This document shows positions 12,058 to 24,010 of a stretch of DNA of 64,000 nucleotides, one piece after another. The notes under the pieces were generated by a model. That model was not told the origin of the DNA. It worked only from the letters and a program-made list of their open reading frames with translations, and did no database searches. Source of the DNA: Echiichthys vipera (taxonomy: Eukaryota > Chordata > Actinopteri > Perciformes > Trachinidae). Location: assembly GCA_963691815.1 (NCBI GenBank), contig OY829660.1, positions 3,212,966-3,276,965 on the forward strand, read 5' to 3'. Position numbers and translations under genes: made by a program. How positions within the stretch are numbered: the stretch's first letter is position 1; every line of letters starts with the position of its first letter.

Positions 12058-12290
12058 TCTAGGGAGGTGTTCCAGGCACGTCCAGCTGGGAGGAGGCCTC
12101 GGGGAAGACCCAGGACCAGGTGGAGAGATTAGATCTCCACACTGGCCTGGGAACGCCTCAGGATCCCCCAGTTAGAGCTGGTTAATGTGGCCCGGGAAAG
12201 GGAAGTTTGGGGTCCCCTGCTAAAGCTGCTGCCCCTGCGACCCGACCCCGGATAAGAGGCTGAAGATGAGATGAGATGAGATGAGATGAT
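12058..12290 (+). mobile_element. Rex3/RTE-like LINE, 3' end with (GATGA)n tail
   Basis: The sense strand encodes the C-terminal motifs EVFQARPAGRRPRGRP and TRW, followed by the ARE(R/K)EVWGPLLKLL end. It finishes in ATGAGATGAGATGAG. Short 3' ends followed by a simple repeat are typical of 5'-truncated RTE/Rex3 copies. Confidence 0.8.
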
Positions 12291-12778
12291 CTTTGTTGAT
12301 GGATTTTTCCATAACACTGTTCTACAGTAGACTAGATGAGCTGCCATGACAACACTCATGTTATGGATCGACTGTGTACAGAAAATGAACATTTATAGCA
12401 CAGTGTTAAAACTGCTCAACATCGCACGTTAGTAAACAAGTGGCCAAGCCAGATTCTAACAGACTGGTAGATGATTCGCTGTCATCTGTGATATTATGTT
12501 CTGCTTCTGCACGACGTGAACATTGTAAAAACCCAGAGTGTGTAGTTTCTTGTTTAAACTAAACTACTCATCATCCACTCAACTTTAAGAAGTAGTCTGT
12601 TTTTCCTTGAATAAAGAACGAGACAGGACCAAGTATGAAAACACTCTCAGAGTCAAGGTTCCCCTTATAAAGTCTCACTCCAGGTCAGGATTGAGCTGCT
12701 CCAGGTTTGGGCACCAGCAGCTGCTTATGCTGGAAAGTGTTTGTATTAAATTAGCAACAACTGAATCAAGCTAACTCA

Positions 12779-12831
<53 letters not shown>

Positions 12832-13199
12832 TCTCTCTCTCTCTGCCAGCTGGAGGTCTCAGGCCTCCTGCAGAGAAAAAGCCACTGTGATAGGCCGGCT
12901 GGTTGAGAGCTGCTGGCAAGTTAGTTTGCCAACCTGATCACATCCACAGAACAATCCTGAGCTGCTCTTAATACTTTCAGGACTGTCGTTTGGAGTTGGT
13001 TTGGTGTGAAGTGCTTCTCATGACTAAATCCTCTCTGGTTAAATGATCAGAAATGCAGAGCAGAGAAAATTCTGCCGGACATAATTAAGGATCTCACTAA
13101 AATACCAAACACTGTGCTGATCATATCATACATATTTCATGAAACTGGGTTCTGCCAACAGCTAGAAAAGGCTGTAATTGTATATACTTAATGAATAGG
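12291..13199. other. Cadherin intron, no gene seen
   Basis: Unique sequence with the (CT)n at 12783. TGAATAGGAAGTGTAGAGGCC near 13191 is repeated inverted at ~14024-14044. Confidence 0.65.
12783..12844 (+). repeat. (CT)n microsatellite
   Basis: CT dinucleotide run with one short interruption near 12829. Confidence 0.95.
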
Positions 13200-13274
13200 A
13201 AGTGTAGAGGCCCTTGCCTTTAAATGGCAGATCTGAACCCCATAGAGAATCTCTGGAAAGTCCTTAGCAACTAA
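13200..13274 (+). pseudogene. Tc1/mariner transposase fragment interrupted by a Harbinger-like insertion
   Basis: One frame reads DLNPIENLWKVLSN, the conserved DDE-domain motif of Tc1-like transposases (PDLNPIENLW). It stops at the TAA target site of the element inserted at 13275. Confidence 0.7.
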
Positions 13275-13842
13275 GAGCGTGCTCACACTGTCCTTTTGGC
13301 CGCGGCCAAAACCGGTTTTTCAGCTAAAGTCTAGTACCTTTAAGTAGTGTGAGCGCACCCGCTCCGCGCTCAACTGGGGCCAGCTGGCCCTCCACGGCCC
13401 GCTTGAAAGAGGTGGGCTTTAGCGGAGCCGTTTGCACATGTACGAGCACGAGCGTGCGCACGTGTACTCGCACGAGCACGAGCCCTACGGCAGTAGCGTT
13501 ATGTCCGCCTGTTCGGACATGTAAATAGAAGGACGGACCATGCGCGGACATTTAACAACAACAACAATGGTGGTGAAAGGTTCATGTTGGTGTGATGCGG
13601 AGGTGGAGTGTTTACTGCAGATTTGGTCGGATGAAAATATTCAAAAACAGTCGACAAGACGCACAAAAACTCCGAGGTCTATGGAAAGATTTGTAAACAA
13701 AGCCACACACACGCGATCAATGCGTGTGACGTGTTACGGCTTGAAGGCGTATGGACAGCAAGAAGCATTGGCCGAGGCCCTGGTAGTAGACAAGTACCCT
13801 AAAGTCCGGGTCTCGGTCCGGGAGGATAGTGTGAGCGCGCCC
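13275..13842 (+). mobile_element. Harbinger-like element, full length, with Myb/SANT relic
   Basis: The 568-bp element is flanked by TAA direct repeats (13272-13274 and 13843-13845), and its ends are decayed versions of GGGCGCACTCACACTG. Inside, from 13540, a frame reads MRGHLTTTTMVVKGSCWCDA, then EVECLLQIWSDENIQKQ, the start of a Myb/SANT-like DNA-binding domain. A frame break follows at AACAGTCGAC. Autonomous PIF/Harbinger elements are known to encode such a protein next to their transposase. No transposase is present here. Confidence 0.85.
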
Positions 13843-13856
13843 TAAGTATTGTCTAA

Positions 13857-13910
13857 GGGCGCACTCACACTGTCCTTCCGCACCGGGCCAAAACAGGTAG
13901 TGAACAGTGG
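13857..13910 (+). mobile_element. Harbinger-like element, 5' end fragment
   Basis: GGGCGCACTCACACTGTCC through GGGCCAAAACAGG, preceded by TAA. It lies 14 bp after the full copy at 13275-13842 and lacks its 3' part. Confidence 0.8.
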
Positions 13911-14159
13911 AAGATACTGAGTCAGAACGGACGCAGATCAAACCAGAGCAGTGTGAGAAACTAGTGATGTCCTGTGGGCGCAGATGTGCTGAAGTCATTC
14001 AAAGCTGTGGCCTCTACACTTCCTGTTCATTTTTGAATCCTACAGAAGAAAACATGGTTGAAATCTTCTCTTCTGACACAATAAACACTGTTCTCTCATT
14101 TTTGATCACTGTGTTTTTCACAAAATAGAGGTTTTTGTTGAAGTGCCTTGGTTATTCAT

Positions 14160-14577
14160 GACCGAAAGAAGGAGGTCGCGGGTACAAGCGTCTGAAATGG
14201 GTTTCCTCAGGAGGGTGGCTGGAGTCTCCCTTAGAGAGAGGGGGAGAAGTTCAGCATCCATGAGGAACTCGGAGTAGAGCCGCTGCTCCTTTGCGTTGAA
14301 AGGAGCCAGTTGAGGTGGTTCAGGATCATCTAGTAAGGATGAACCCTGGGCGCCTCCCTAGGGAGGTGTTCCAGGCACGTCCAGCTGGGAGGAGGCCTCA
14401 GGGAAGACCCAGGACCAGGTGGAGAGATTAGATCTCCACACTGACCTGGGAACGCCTCAGGATCCCCCAGTTAGAGCTGGTTAATGTGGCCCGGGAAAGG
14501 AAAGTTTGGGGTCCCCTGCTAAAGCTGCTGCCCCCACGACCCGACCCCGGATAAGAGGCTGAAGATGGGATGAGATG
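14160..14577 (+). mobile_element. Rex3/RTE-like LINE, 3' end
   Basis: A 5'-truncated sense copy runs from a region equivalent to 16200 (reversed) through CACGTCCAGCTGGGAGGAGG to GGCTGAAGATGGGATGAGATG. It is longer than the copy at 12058. Confidence 0.82.
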
Positions 14578-17503
14578 CCTTGGTTATTTATTTAGGATAT
14601 TCTATCAAATGCTGGACAATAAATGACAATATTTCAGAATAAATCAAGTATTAATATTTGTTCTCTAACTTTGATCTCCAGTGTATATTTATTAAGCAAG
14701 CCATTTAATGCTTTACATGTTTGGCAAATGATTCAATTATCGAACGATGCTCACAAATGATTCAATTATGTCAAATCTTTCACTTTAATACTTCATCACT
14801 GAGATTCTGACAGTGTACATAACGCCATTCCTGCTGCCCCAGCAGTCTATTGTATGGCTACAGTCCACTGTTCCTCACCACGCTGCCAACCCTCATTTTC
14901 AATGCAGAGTGTGGCTTCATTTTGACACATTTTGTGACTGAATTGACCTTTGTTGTCCAATAACATTAGACTATCAGACAGGAGGTTCAAGTTATGACAG
15001 CTGCACGTTTGACTTTACTCATCGTGATGACAGAAGCTTGATCCTTATAGTGAGCTTGCAGCCATACTGAGGTTCTTGGGTTCCACTTCTGAGGCCGCAT
15101 AGAGGTTAACTTACAGCTACCAGAGTGCTTTATCAGTGTCCGTCAGACGGTCATATAGCTTCAGACACAGGAAAGAGCGGAGGAACAGATTATGTGTACT
15201 TGCTTTGCAATAGAGGCCTCTGACCCTAACCCTGTGATTCATGTGTCTGCGCAGAATGAGAAGAAGATCTGCACATAAAAATATAAATCTGTGTCTGCAC
15301 AGAATATTTCTGGGGAATTATACAATACAAAATGTATATTTTATGTATAGGCAACAATGAAAAAGATGCTTGGCTTAAACATCAACTAAAGCTAAAGCAG
15401 CACAGGATGGAGTTCCAGAGGAAATTACCAGTTTTTGGAGGAACTACATTTCCGTATTTGTCCAGTCTTTGTGTAGTTTATTTGATTTATTTTTGATGTT
15501 ATTGCTTTGATTTGTTGTAGAGTCAAAAACTACTTTCAACAATAATGAAATAGACAAAAACTAATCTGATATGTTGACATGAAATGTAATTGGCACACTT
15601 CAACGTCTGTATGAGACTCAACAGGCGACTGGCTCCAATGTAAAACCATCCGCATCAATGTTATTCATTCATTCAGAGACGAGTGCTTTGGAAGTCAGGT
15701 GATTTTGAACGCTAATGGAGAAGGTAACGATGGTTGGGTCACTCCCACGTCAGACTTTAACCCAGGAGACCGCATCACTTTAAGTCTTGTTTTTGTCCTA
15801 AGATCATCTTATCTCATCTTCAGCCTCTTATCCGGGGTCGGGTCTCGGGGGCAGCAGCTTTAGCAGGGGACCCCAAACTTCCCTTTCCCGGGCCACATTA
15901 ACCAGCTCTAACTGGGGGATCCCAAGGCGTTCCCAGGCCAGCGTGGAGATCTAATCTCTCCACCTGGTCCTGGGTCTTCCCCGAGGCCTCCTCCCAGCTG
16001 GACGTGCCTGGAACACCTCCCTAGGGAGGCGCCCAGGGTTCATCCTTACTAGATGATCCTGAACCACCTCAACTGGCTCCTTTCAACGCAAAGGAGCAGC
16101 GGCTCTACTCCGAGTTCCTCACGGATGCTGAACTTCTCCCCCTCTCTCTAAGGGAGACTCCAGCCCCCCTCCTGAGGAAACACATTTCGGCCGCTTGTAC
16201 CCGCGACCTCGTTCTTTCAGTCCTGACCCAGCTTTCATGACCACAGGTGAGGGTAGGAACCAGGACTGAGCGGTAGATCGAGAGCTTTGCCTTCCTCAGC
16301 TCTCTTTTCGTCACAACGGTGCGGTAGAGCGACTGCAACACCGTGTGTCCTAAGTTGAAAATGAAAATTAATTTACACAACAAATATACTTATTTTAACT
16401 CAAACCATGATCGTTCCCATGACCTAGCAAAGTTGTAAATTCAAGTTAACCTTAACCAGTGTGTTGAGTGAACTCTGGCAGAGCTAAATCTGTGCATGTT
16501 CACATGGGCGGAAATTGCATCGTACCCCTGCCACCGTGATCAAAACTGCACCAGTATAGAAGCTGGCATGTGCTACAAGAATATTTCTGCAAATTACATC
16601 CATTAATTTATTCAACTGATAGTGACGGGCAAATTAGGCTTCATTAAGCACACATTAGCAGTCTGAGTCACCATTCATTGAGCCTGTTTCTTTAAACCAA
16701 GAGCTCAATTTAGTGCGTTCAACAAATACAACTGATGTTTCATGAAGCCTCATAAGCCAATCACTACTCAGCTGCTTTAACCACAATATATGCCTTTGCC
16801 ATCACCTTTGCTGCTTCTTATTTATAGCAATCCACCCAATGTGCCATACACACACTAAAAGAGATCCAGCCCAGGGGGCAGTTTTATGGGGGGGCTCATC
16901 CATACGGGTCTTACATGGAGCCAATGATGTGGGTGATTGGTTGGCATCCAGTGGCTTCATCAATATTACTGTCGAGCGTGGCTGGATGTCGTCTGAAGCT
17001 TGCCCTGAGTGAGTGTCTTTGTGCTGTTACGTTATCTCCTAAACTAACTCACTGCCTCCTCTTGGATATTGTCTTTAATTACTGCGCAGTACAGCTATCG
17101 ATCCCGGAGACACAGTCTTCAGAAAGGAGACTCAGATAACAAAGAGGCTTTTGATGTCCCCCCCTCATTGTGAGCCTCACCCTCCAAACATCATTGTCAA
17201 AGATAAAGGGAGGGTTAAAGGGTTTGAAAAGAGCACTGGCCATCACTGACAGACAGGATGCTTTCTGACTGAAAATCAATTATCTGGACGCAGGAGAAAA
17301 AAAATATGCCAAAAATGGGATTTTTTTGGGGGGTGAGATTGGTTCGTTACTTGTCTTGTGGTTAGGTTGATTACCTTTAGTTCTATTTAGTTTTGTTACT
17401 TTTCTGTAAGGTCACCCTGATGCTAGATGTTGTAAATAAACCAGTTAAAGGGCTGCAAAATGCTTTGTTGCTGTTGTTGGGAACTAGGAAGAGGGGAGTC
17501 TTA
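14578..17503. other. Cadherin intron
   Basis: Apart from the Rex3-like copy at 15805-16350, no element, exon or RNA gene was recognised. Confidence 0.6.
15805..16350 (-). mobile_element. Rex3/RTE-like LINE, 3' end with C-terminal coding relic
   Basis: The reversed copy is about 545 bp. One minus-strand frame gives ELRKAKLSIYRSVLVPTLTC, then HESWVRTERTRSRVQAAEM and FLRRGAGVSLRERGR. This is the region after the reverse transcriptase in fish RTE/Rex3-type elements. Frames are broken before the RRPRGRPRTRW part. Confidence 0.83.
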
Positions 17504-18100
17504 GGGCGCACTCACACTGTCCTTCCGCACCGGACCAAAACCGTTTTTTCAGCTAAAGCCTAGTGCGTTTGACCAGTGTGGGTGCACCCGCTCCGCGCAT
17601 AGCTGTGGCCAGCGGGCCGTCCACGGCCCGTCTGAGAGAGGTGGGCTTTTATAGAGCGTGTTTGCACATGTACGAGCACGAGGCCTACGGCAGTTCTGAC
17701 GTAATTTATGTGCGCCTGTTCGGACATAGAAAATAGAAGGAGGGACCATGCGCGGACATTTAACAACGACAACAATGGCGGCGAAAGGTTCACGTTGGTG
17801 TGATGCGGAGGTGGAGTGTTTACCGCAGATTTGGTCAATGAAAAGATTCAAAAACAGTCGACAGGACGCACAAAAACTCCGAGGTCTATGGAAACATTTG
17901 TAAACAAAGAGACGCATCGCCATGACGTCAATCAATGCGTGGGACGTGTTACGGCGTGATGACGTATAGGCAGCAAGAAGCATTTGCGCGAGGCCCAGGT
18001 AGTGTGAGTACAAACGGGCCTGGGGCGCGGGGGGAGAGGGAGGGGGGTCAAGTGCCCTAAAGCCCAGGGCGCGGTGCGGAAGGACAGTGTGAGTGCGCCC
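17504..18100 (+). mobile_element. Harbinger-like element, full length
   Basis: The 597-bp element is flanked by TTA on both sides and has intact ends, GGGCGCACTCACACTGTCC and its complement. It contains the Myb/SANT relic with the shared frame break and a TGACGTCA site near 17922. It is inside the large cadherin intron. Confidence 0.9.
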
Positions 18101-18790
18101 TTATCTTCCACGCTGTGCTAAGATTTCCCCCAAGCGGTGTCATGCCCAGAGAGGGTTGTCACATAGTTGACACTAACTACCAACAGCAGCTCTTCTTTCT
18201 TGAATATGGGCTTTTCTGTGCCACAGTTCCCTGAAATTCAATTTATGATCATCCTGTATTAATTACAAGTCCCCCTCAAATCAATGATACGTGTTCCTTC
18301 TGTTTCTGCCCTCTAACATGTCGTGCATTGACTATAGTGACTTGTATCTGAGCGAATGTCACTAGAGAGGTGTTTTCACATTCCTCTCCTGAAAGAGAAG
18401 ATGTCTGTGCGTGTCTCAGCAATTTTAGATTTCAATTGATCCTGGGCAGCTTTAGTTGGTATGTTACTAATCCATAAACCAATCACTCTCTAAGATTTGA
18501 AACACTACTGCAGAGGGAAGGACGACACAGCACCGGCAAGGAAAACATGAAACCTCCAGCTCAGAGTGGACGAGATAACCAACAGCAGAAACTTATAATA
18601 GATGCTAACAACACTTACCATAACTTAGGCTAACTTTAGCTCCATTGGTAGGCAGCTTGTGCTCCGTGTCTGTCTATCCACCTGCGGGGCTCCACTGCCC
18701 CACTGCCTCCTGACTGAAGCCAGCTCAAACATCTATGTATATGGCTGATTGTGTTACTCATGTGAAGTGTTAAGTAATCTTCTTCTCTTA

Positions 18791-19410
18791 GGGCGCACTC
18801 ACACTGTCTTTCCGCACCACCCCCGGGCTTTAGGGTACTTGTCCCCCCTCCCTCTCCCCCCGCGCCCCAGGCCCGTTTGTACTCACACTACCTGGGCCTC
18901 GCTCAAATGCTTCTTGCTGTCCATACGCCATCACGCCATAACACGTCACATGCATTGATTGACGTCATCGCGATGCGTCGCTTTGTTTACAGATCTTTCC
19001 ACAGACGTCGGAGTTTTTGTGCGTCTTGTCGACTGTTTTTGAATCTTTTCATCGACCAAATCTGCAGTAAACACTCCACCTCCGCATCACACCAACGTGA
19101 ACCTTTCACCGCCATTGTTGTTGTTGTTATATGTCCGCGCATGGTCCCTTCTTCTATTTTCTATGTCCAAACAGGTGCACATAAATTATGCCAGAACCGT
19201 CGTAGGCCTCGTGCTCGTACACATGCGCACGCTCGTGCTCGTACATGTGCAAACGCGCTCTACAAAAGCCCAACTCTCTCAGACGGGCCATGGACGGCCC
19301 GCTGTCCGCAGTTATGCGCGGAGCGGTTGCACTCACACTGCTCAAACGCACTGGGCTTTAGCCGAAAAAGCGGTTTTGGCCCGGTGCGGAAGGACAGTGA
19401 GAGTGCGCCC
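18791..19410 (-). mobile_element. Harbinger-like element, full length
   Basis: 620 bp, TTA target duplications, intact terminal repeats. The Myb/SANT relic reads on the minus strand. Only 373 bp from the first cadherin coding exon. Confidence 0.9.
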
Positions 19411-19783
19411 TTAGGTCTCAACCTAGGCAGAGGGTGGGTTGAAGCCAAATGCATAGTTCCTCAATGCGGGAGAAAGAGTAGTTGTGCTTCCACCCCCTTC
19501 AATGTGGGAGCCAAACTAAATATTTATTGTAGAAAAGTAGTTTTTTAATTATTTAAAACATGTTTGGACTCCTCCTCATCCTCCTTCCTGACCCTGTTCA
19601 TGGTTAATGGTTTTATTTGGCTTTCCTTTACCCGCAGGTAATGGTATGTGTGTATAGCTTTCATGGTAAATGTATATCTGCATCCTTTCTATTAACCTTT
19701 TAATTGGGCCCTTCAGTTTAAAGGTTCCCATTAAATGAAAGCTGAAAACCTTTAAAGGTCAGATGTAAACAACATGTACTCAC

Positions 19784-20095
19784 CTTTCCAACATACTGTG
19801 GTTCAGATCCCATGTACTCCTCCAGGACAAAGAACTGGTTCCAGACCCATCCTCTTTTAATACGCTGGACCCTCAACCGCCCGTGTCTCCTTAGCTTCGC
19901 CCTGCCCTCGATTGATGGCACTTCCACCAAAGAGGCTCTCACAGTCTTAACTCCAGGCCCTCCCCTGGCGGACATCCCTCCAACCTTAGTCCTGTTCTGA
20001 ACCTGCAGGGGGATTTGGGAGCTGTAGTCCAACAGGAAACAGGAGCCCACCAGAAACAGAGTGGCATATTCCCTTGTGATCATCAGGGAGTATCT
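19784..20095 (-). CDS. Type II classical cadherin, first coding exon (signal peptide, prodomain, mature N-terminus)
   Basis: This minus-strand exon has 12 nt of 5' UTR (20084-20095), an ATG at 20081-20083 and 100 codons, ending in phase 0 at a GTGAGT donor. The acceptor TTACCAG is preceded by a run of 17 T. Residues 1-27 look like a signal peptide with the hydrophobic stretch ATLFLVGSCFLL. Residues ~28-77 are a basic prodomain ending in RVQRIKR, a furin-type site. The mature protein then starts GWVWNQFFVLEEYMGSEPQ. The paired Trp2 and Trp4 mark type II cadherins, which swap these residues between partner molecules at adhesive contacts. The frame joins directly to LHTDMD at 4893. The ATG was chosen because it is the first one after the acceptor and leads straight into the signal peptide. 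A non-coding first exon is expected upstream but was not located. Confidence 0.92.
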
Positions 20096-20490
20096 CTGGT
20101 AATGAAGAGTAAAAAAAAAAAAAAAAAGCTGCTATATCCAGATTGGATATGGACATGTATCCAAAACTGGATTTGCCCTGGAGATAAGCATTGGACGAAG
20201 TTTAAACTCCAAAATTTGAGGTGAGGAAAGGAGTCTGTCAATTAGTTGTCCTTTGCTGCTGAAGTGCGATAGTCACTGAAGATCATTATGTTGGATAAAA
20301 GATACAGTGAACGCTTTGTTTGATGTTGACTGGGGTTCACGCAAAGTTCACTGTTTTCGTGATATTCAGGTGATATTTGGAGTTTGACTGCAGAGGAACC
20401 AAGATACGGTAGATGACCACCGTTTCTTCTCTTCAGTCCTCACCCAGACACCTGGAGAACAAGATGGAGATAAGAAGATAAGCATCAACA

Positions 20491-20693
20491 GCTGACATCG
20501 GGCGTGAGGCGGGGTCCACCCTGGACAGGACGCCAGTCTATCACAGGACACATAGAGACGAACAGAGACGGACAACCATTCACACCTACGGGTGATTTAG
20601 AGTAATCAATGAACCGAACACCTGCACGTCTTTGGACTGTGGGAGGAAACCGGAGAACCCGGAGAAAACCCACGCAGACACGGGGAGAACATC
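20491..20693 (-). mobile_element. SINE-like element, head-truncated copy
   Basis: The copy runs from GCTGACATCGGGCGTGAGGC to CACGGGGAGAACAT, matching the reversed copy at 1845-2157, but the tRNA-like head is missing. A (TTA)n tract follows at about 20706-20744. Confidence 0.85.
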
Positions 20694-20704
20694 TTTCATT
20701 ACAA

Positions 20705-20746
<42 letters not shown>

Positions 20747-21054
20747 CTTCATGAACTGTGTTCTAACAACAGTGCAGAGCTTGCCTTGCTCCTTTTGATG
20801 TGTGGAGTACAGAGTTAGGGCCACCTTCCTCTTGTATAATGTGGTATGGGTCACCGGTAAAATGTCACTGAAACAGATGCAAAACAGCCGTTTTTTAAAA
20901 CTTGACCTAGATCTGCTCACATTTCTCACTGAATGCAAAATAATTAATTGTAACTGCTGCATTCAAGTCTTTATGGCAGCTGCCATTCCCAGAGAAACCA
21001 CAAGGATTTAAAACCAAATATGTATTTTGATGAGACAATTCTCCCGTGGACACA

Positions 21055-21597
21055 GATCTCATCTCATGTCATCTCATCTTCAGCCTCTTATCCGGGGTCG
21101 GGTCGCGGGGGCAGCAGCTTTAGCAGGGGACCCCAAACTTCCCTTTCCCGGTCCACATTAACCATCTCTAACTGGGGGATCCTGAGGCGTTCCCAGGCCA
21201 GTGTGGAGATCTAATCTCTCCACCTGGTCCTGGGTCTTCCCCGAGGCCTCCTCCCAGCTGGACGTGCCTGGAACACCTCCCTAGGGAGGCGCCCAGGGTT
21301 CATCCTTACTAGATGATCCTGAACCACCTCAACTGGCTCCTTTCAACACAAAGGAGCAGCGGCTCTACTCCGAGTTCCTCACGGATGCTGAACTTCTCCC
21401 CCTCTCTCTAAGGGAGACTCCAGCCCCCCTCCTGAGAAAACACATTTCAGACACTTGCACCCGCGACCTGGTTCTTTGGGTCCTGACCCAGCTTTCATGA
21501 CCACAGGTGAGGGTAGGAACCAAGATTGACCGGTAGATCCAGAGCTTTGACTTCCGACTCTTTTCGTCACAACGGTGCGGTAGAGCGACTGCAACGC
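21055..21597 (-). mobile_element. Rex3/RTE-like LINE, 3' end
   Basis: A reversed copy with nearly the same extent as 15805-16350, ending in a (TCATC)n tail on the plus strand. Both begin at the same point around GGTGCGGTAGAGCGACTGCA. Confidence 0.83.
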
Positions 21598-22239
21598 TAA
21601 ACCAGGATCAGTATTTATTTCTATTTCAGATTATCAGGTGACTTGACAAAGGGAAATCACAGATAAAAAACTGTTGGAGAGATGCCATGAAGAACAATCC
21701 TTTGTTTTCCAAACACCCACATCCACATGACCTGTTTAGGTCATGGAGGAAATCTCTGTGCTCTGCTGCCCCTTACACCATTACATGACCAGGCTGTCAT
21801 GGATCAGTGCTCCCTGAAACGAGAGATGGTAAAAATGCCTTGGGAGAGGCTTCTCTCTCTCTCTCTCTGTCTTTCTCTCTCCCTCTCTTTCTGTTCTCCA
21901 GAGAGCCTTTAGCCTAGTCAGGCACGTAACCTAACCAAGTATTAAAATCATTTTAAAGGAAAATGTAAGTGGAGTAGTACTTCAGAGTGGATAACCTACT
22001 TGCAGATCTCTATGCCCTAGAACTTCCAAGCATGTTGCACTACTGGCTACCACAATCCTGGATGTCACAGCAAATATTCTGTATTATGACATACTCCAAA
22101 TATCAAGTGTCTCTTGTTTATTTTCACACACGATCTACATTTGTTCTTCCCCTGTTGAAAGGGTGTGACCTTATTGACCTGACAATTATCAACCCTGCTC
22201 CACAATAGTTTGATTCCATTAAGGTTCTCAAATCTCTGA

Positions 22240-22836
22240 GGTCGCACTCACACTGTCCTTCTGCACCGCGCCCCGGGCTTTAGGGTACTTGCCCCCCCCG
22301 CCTTCTCCCCCCGCCCATTTGTACTCACACTACCTGGGCCTCGGCCAATGCTTCTTGCTGCCTATACGTCATCACGCCGTAACACATCACACGCATTGAT
22401 GACGTCATCGCAATGCGTCTCTTTGTTTACAAATCTTTCCGTAGACCTCGGAGTTTTTGTGCGTCTTGTCGACTGTTTTTAAATCTTTTCATCGACCAAA
22501 TCTGCAGTAAACACTCCACCTCCGCATCACACCATTGTTGTTGTTGTTAAATGTCCGCGCATGGTCCGTCCTTCTATTTTCTATGTCCGAACAGGCGCAC
22601 ATAAATGACATCAGAACTGTCGTAGGCCTCGTGCTCGTGCTCGCACACGTGCGCACGCTCGTGCTCTTACATGTGCAAACGCGCTCTACAAAAGCCCACC
22701 TCTCTCAGACGGGCCGTGGACGGCCAGCTGGCCGCAGTTATGCGCGGAGCGGGTGCACTCATACTGGTCAAACGCACTAGGCTTTAGCCGAAAGATCTGT
22801 TTTGGCGCGGTGCGGAAGGACAGTGTGAGTGCGCCC
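22240..22836 (-). mobile_element. Harbinger-like element, full length
   Basis: 597 bp. The left flank is TGA and the right flank TCA, so the duplication has diverged by one base. Relic on the minus strand, with TGACGTCA near 22399. Confidence 0.87.
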
Positions 22837-24010
22837 TCAGATTCATAAAAAGCTGCCCCAGTGTGCATTCATTTATACACAAAAGACAAAACTGCAGTGA
22901 CATGTTGAGGAACACACTTCCAGAGTCCACAGTCATTCTGACAAAACCAATTTGACCACTTTGATTTTCATCAAAGGAGCTAGTCGTTTTGGTCATAATG
23001 ACTTATTTAATGAGACAATTACTTCATTTTGACACGTGAATTAAAAGTTTTGGGTGAGTTACAGCCTTTCGCAGGTTAACTTGTATTTTGTTGCAACCGC
23101 ATGAGCTGTTTTGGGAAATGCATCGTCAGTGCTGACGACTTTCAAAGTGTTTTCGAGAAATGTGCCAAAGCAATTAAAAAAAACTGGAAGACACCACGTA
23201 AATATTGCACACGAGCTCCATACCTCACACTAATGTGAAGCACCTGACGGGTCATGCACAGGCTGATGAAGATCCTGCAGGGCAGCCTGATGGACAGCTT
23301 GCTTTCCGAAGTGTGCTGATGGAGCCTGAATGTACGTGAAAACTTGGACTTCTTATGGTGAGAACTGGCAGCCAAATGGGCAGGTGTCTCCTCTAATATT
23401 GCATGCACCAGTTAACACTATCTAGCTCATTAATGACCCTGTCAATCACACTTCAAATACAACACCCAGGGAAGAGCGGAGCAGTACTCCATATTTGGAA
23501 ACGTTCCCTTCTCCTGAGTGTTTGAACCAGGAAGTAATGATGGAAATATCACAGGAGCAGCAGGGAGGCCATACACAGGAGACTATGACATTTTTCAGTT
23601 TGGGGCATTTTCCACACATATAATAAACACCTATTTGGATGCATTTAATAGTTATGAGCTGATGATGAGCTCAACAAAAAGAAAAAACCTTATTGCATAA
23701 TTCAATAGATTGCAAATGAGAGTTACAAACACCAGCTTTCTATGTAGTCATCATCTTGGCGTGATGTTTAAAGAAATATGTTGATTTTAAGAGCAGCTAC
23801 TTCATGCACAGGAGGATAATTAGATACATTCAGACACTTATTGTTGGCTTGGCTGTGCACGTGGGATTTGTTAACAGTAAACCGAATATCACCAGACTTG
23901 TCCTTCATGGCCACTTTCACAAATTAACATTTACCATCAATATTGGGCTTCATGTAAGGGACCACTTGAATATGGTTGAAAATCCTATATAAATGACACT
24001 TCATAATTAA

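Larger units (their letters stand above)
20128..24010. other. Region 5' of the cadherin coding start
   Basis: Holds the SINE-like fragment, a (TTA)n tract, a Rex3-like copy and a Harbinger-like copy listed separately. The remaining sequence (e.g. 21598-22239, 22837-24010) shows nothing recognisable. A non-coding cadherin first exon may lie here or further right, but it cannot be picked out. Confidence 0.55.
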
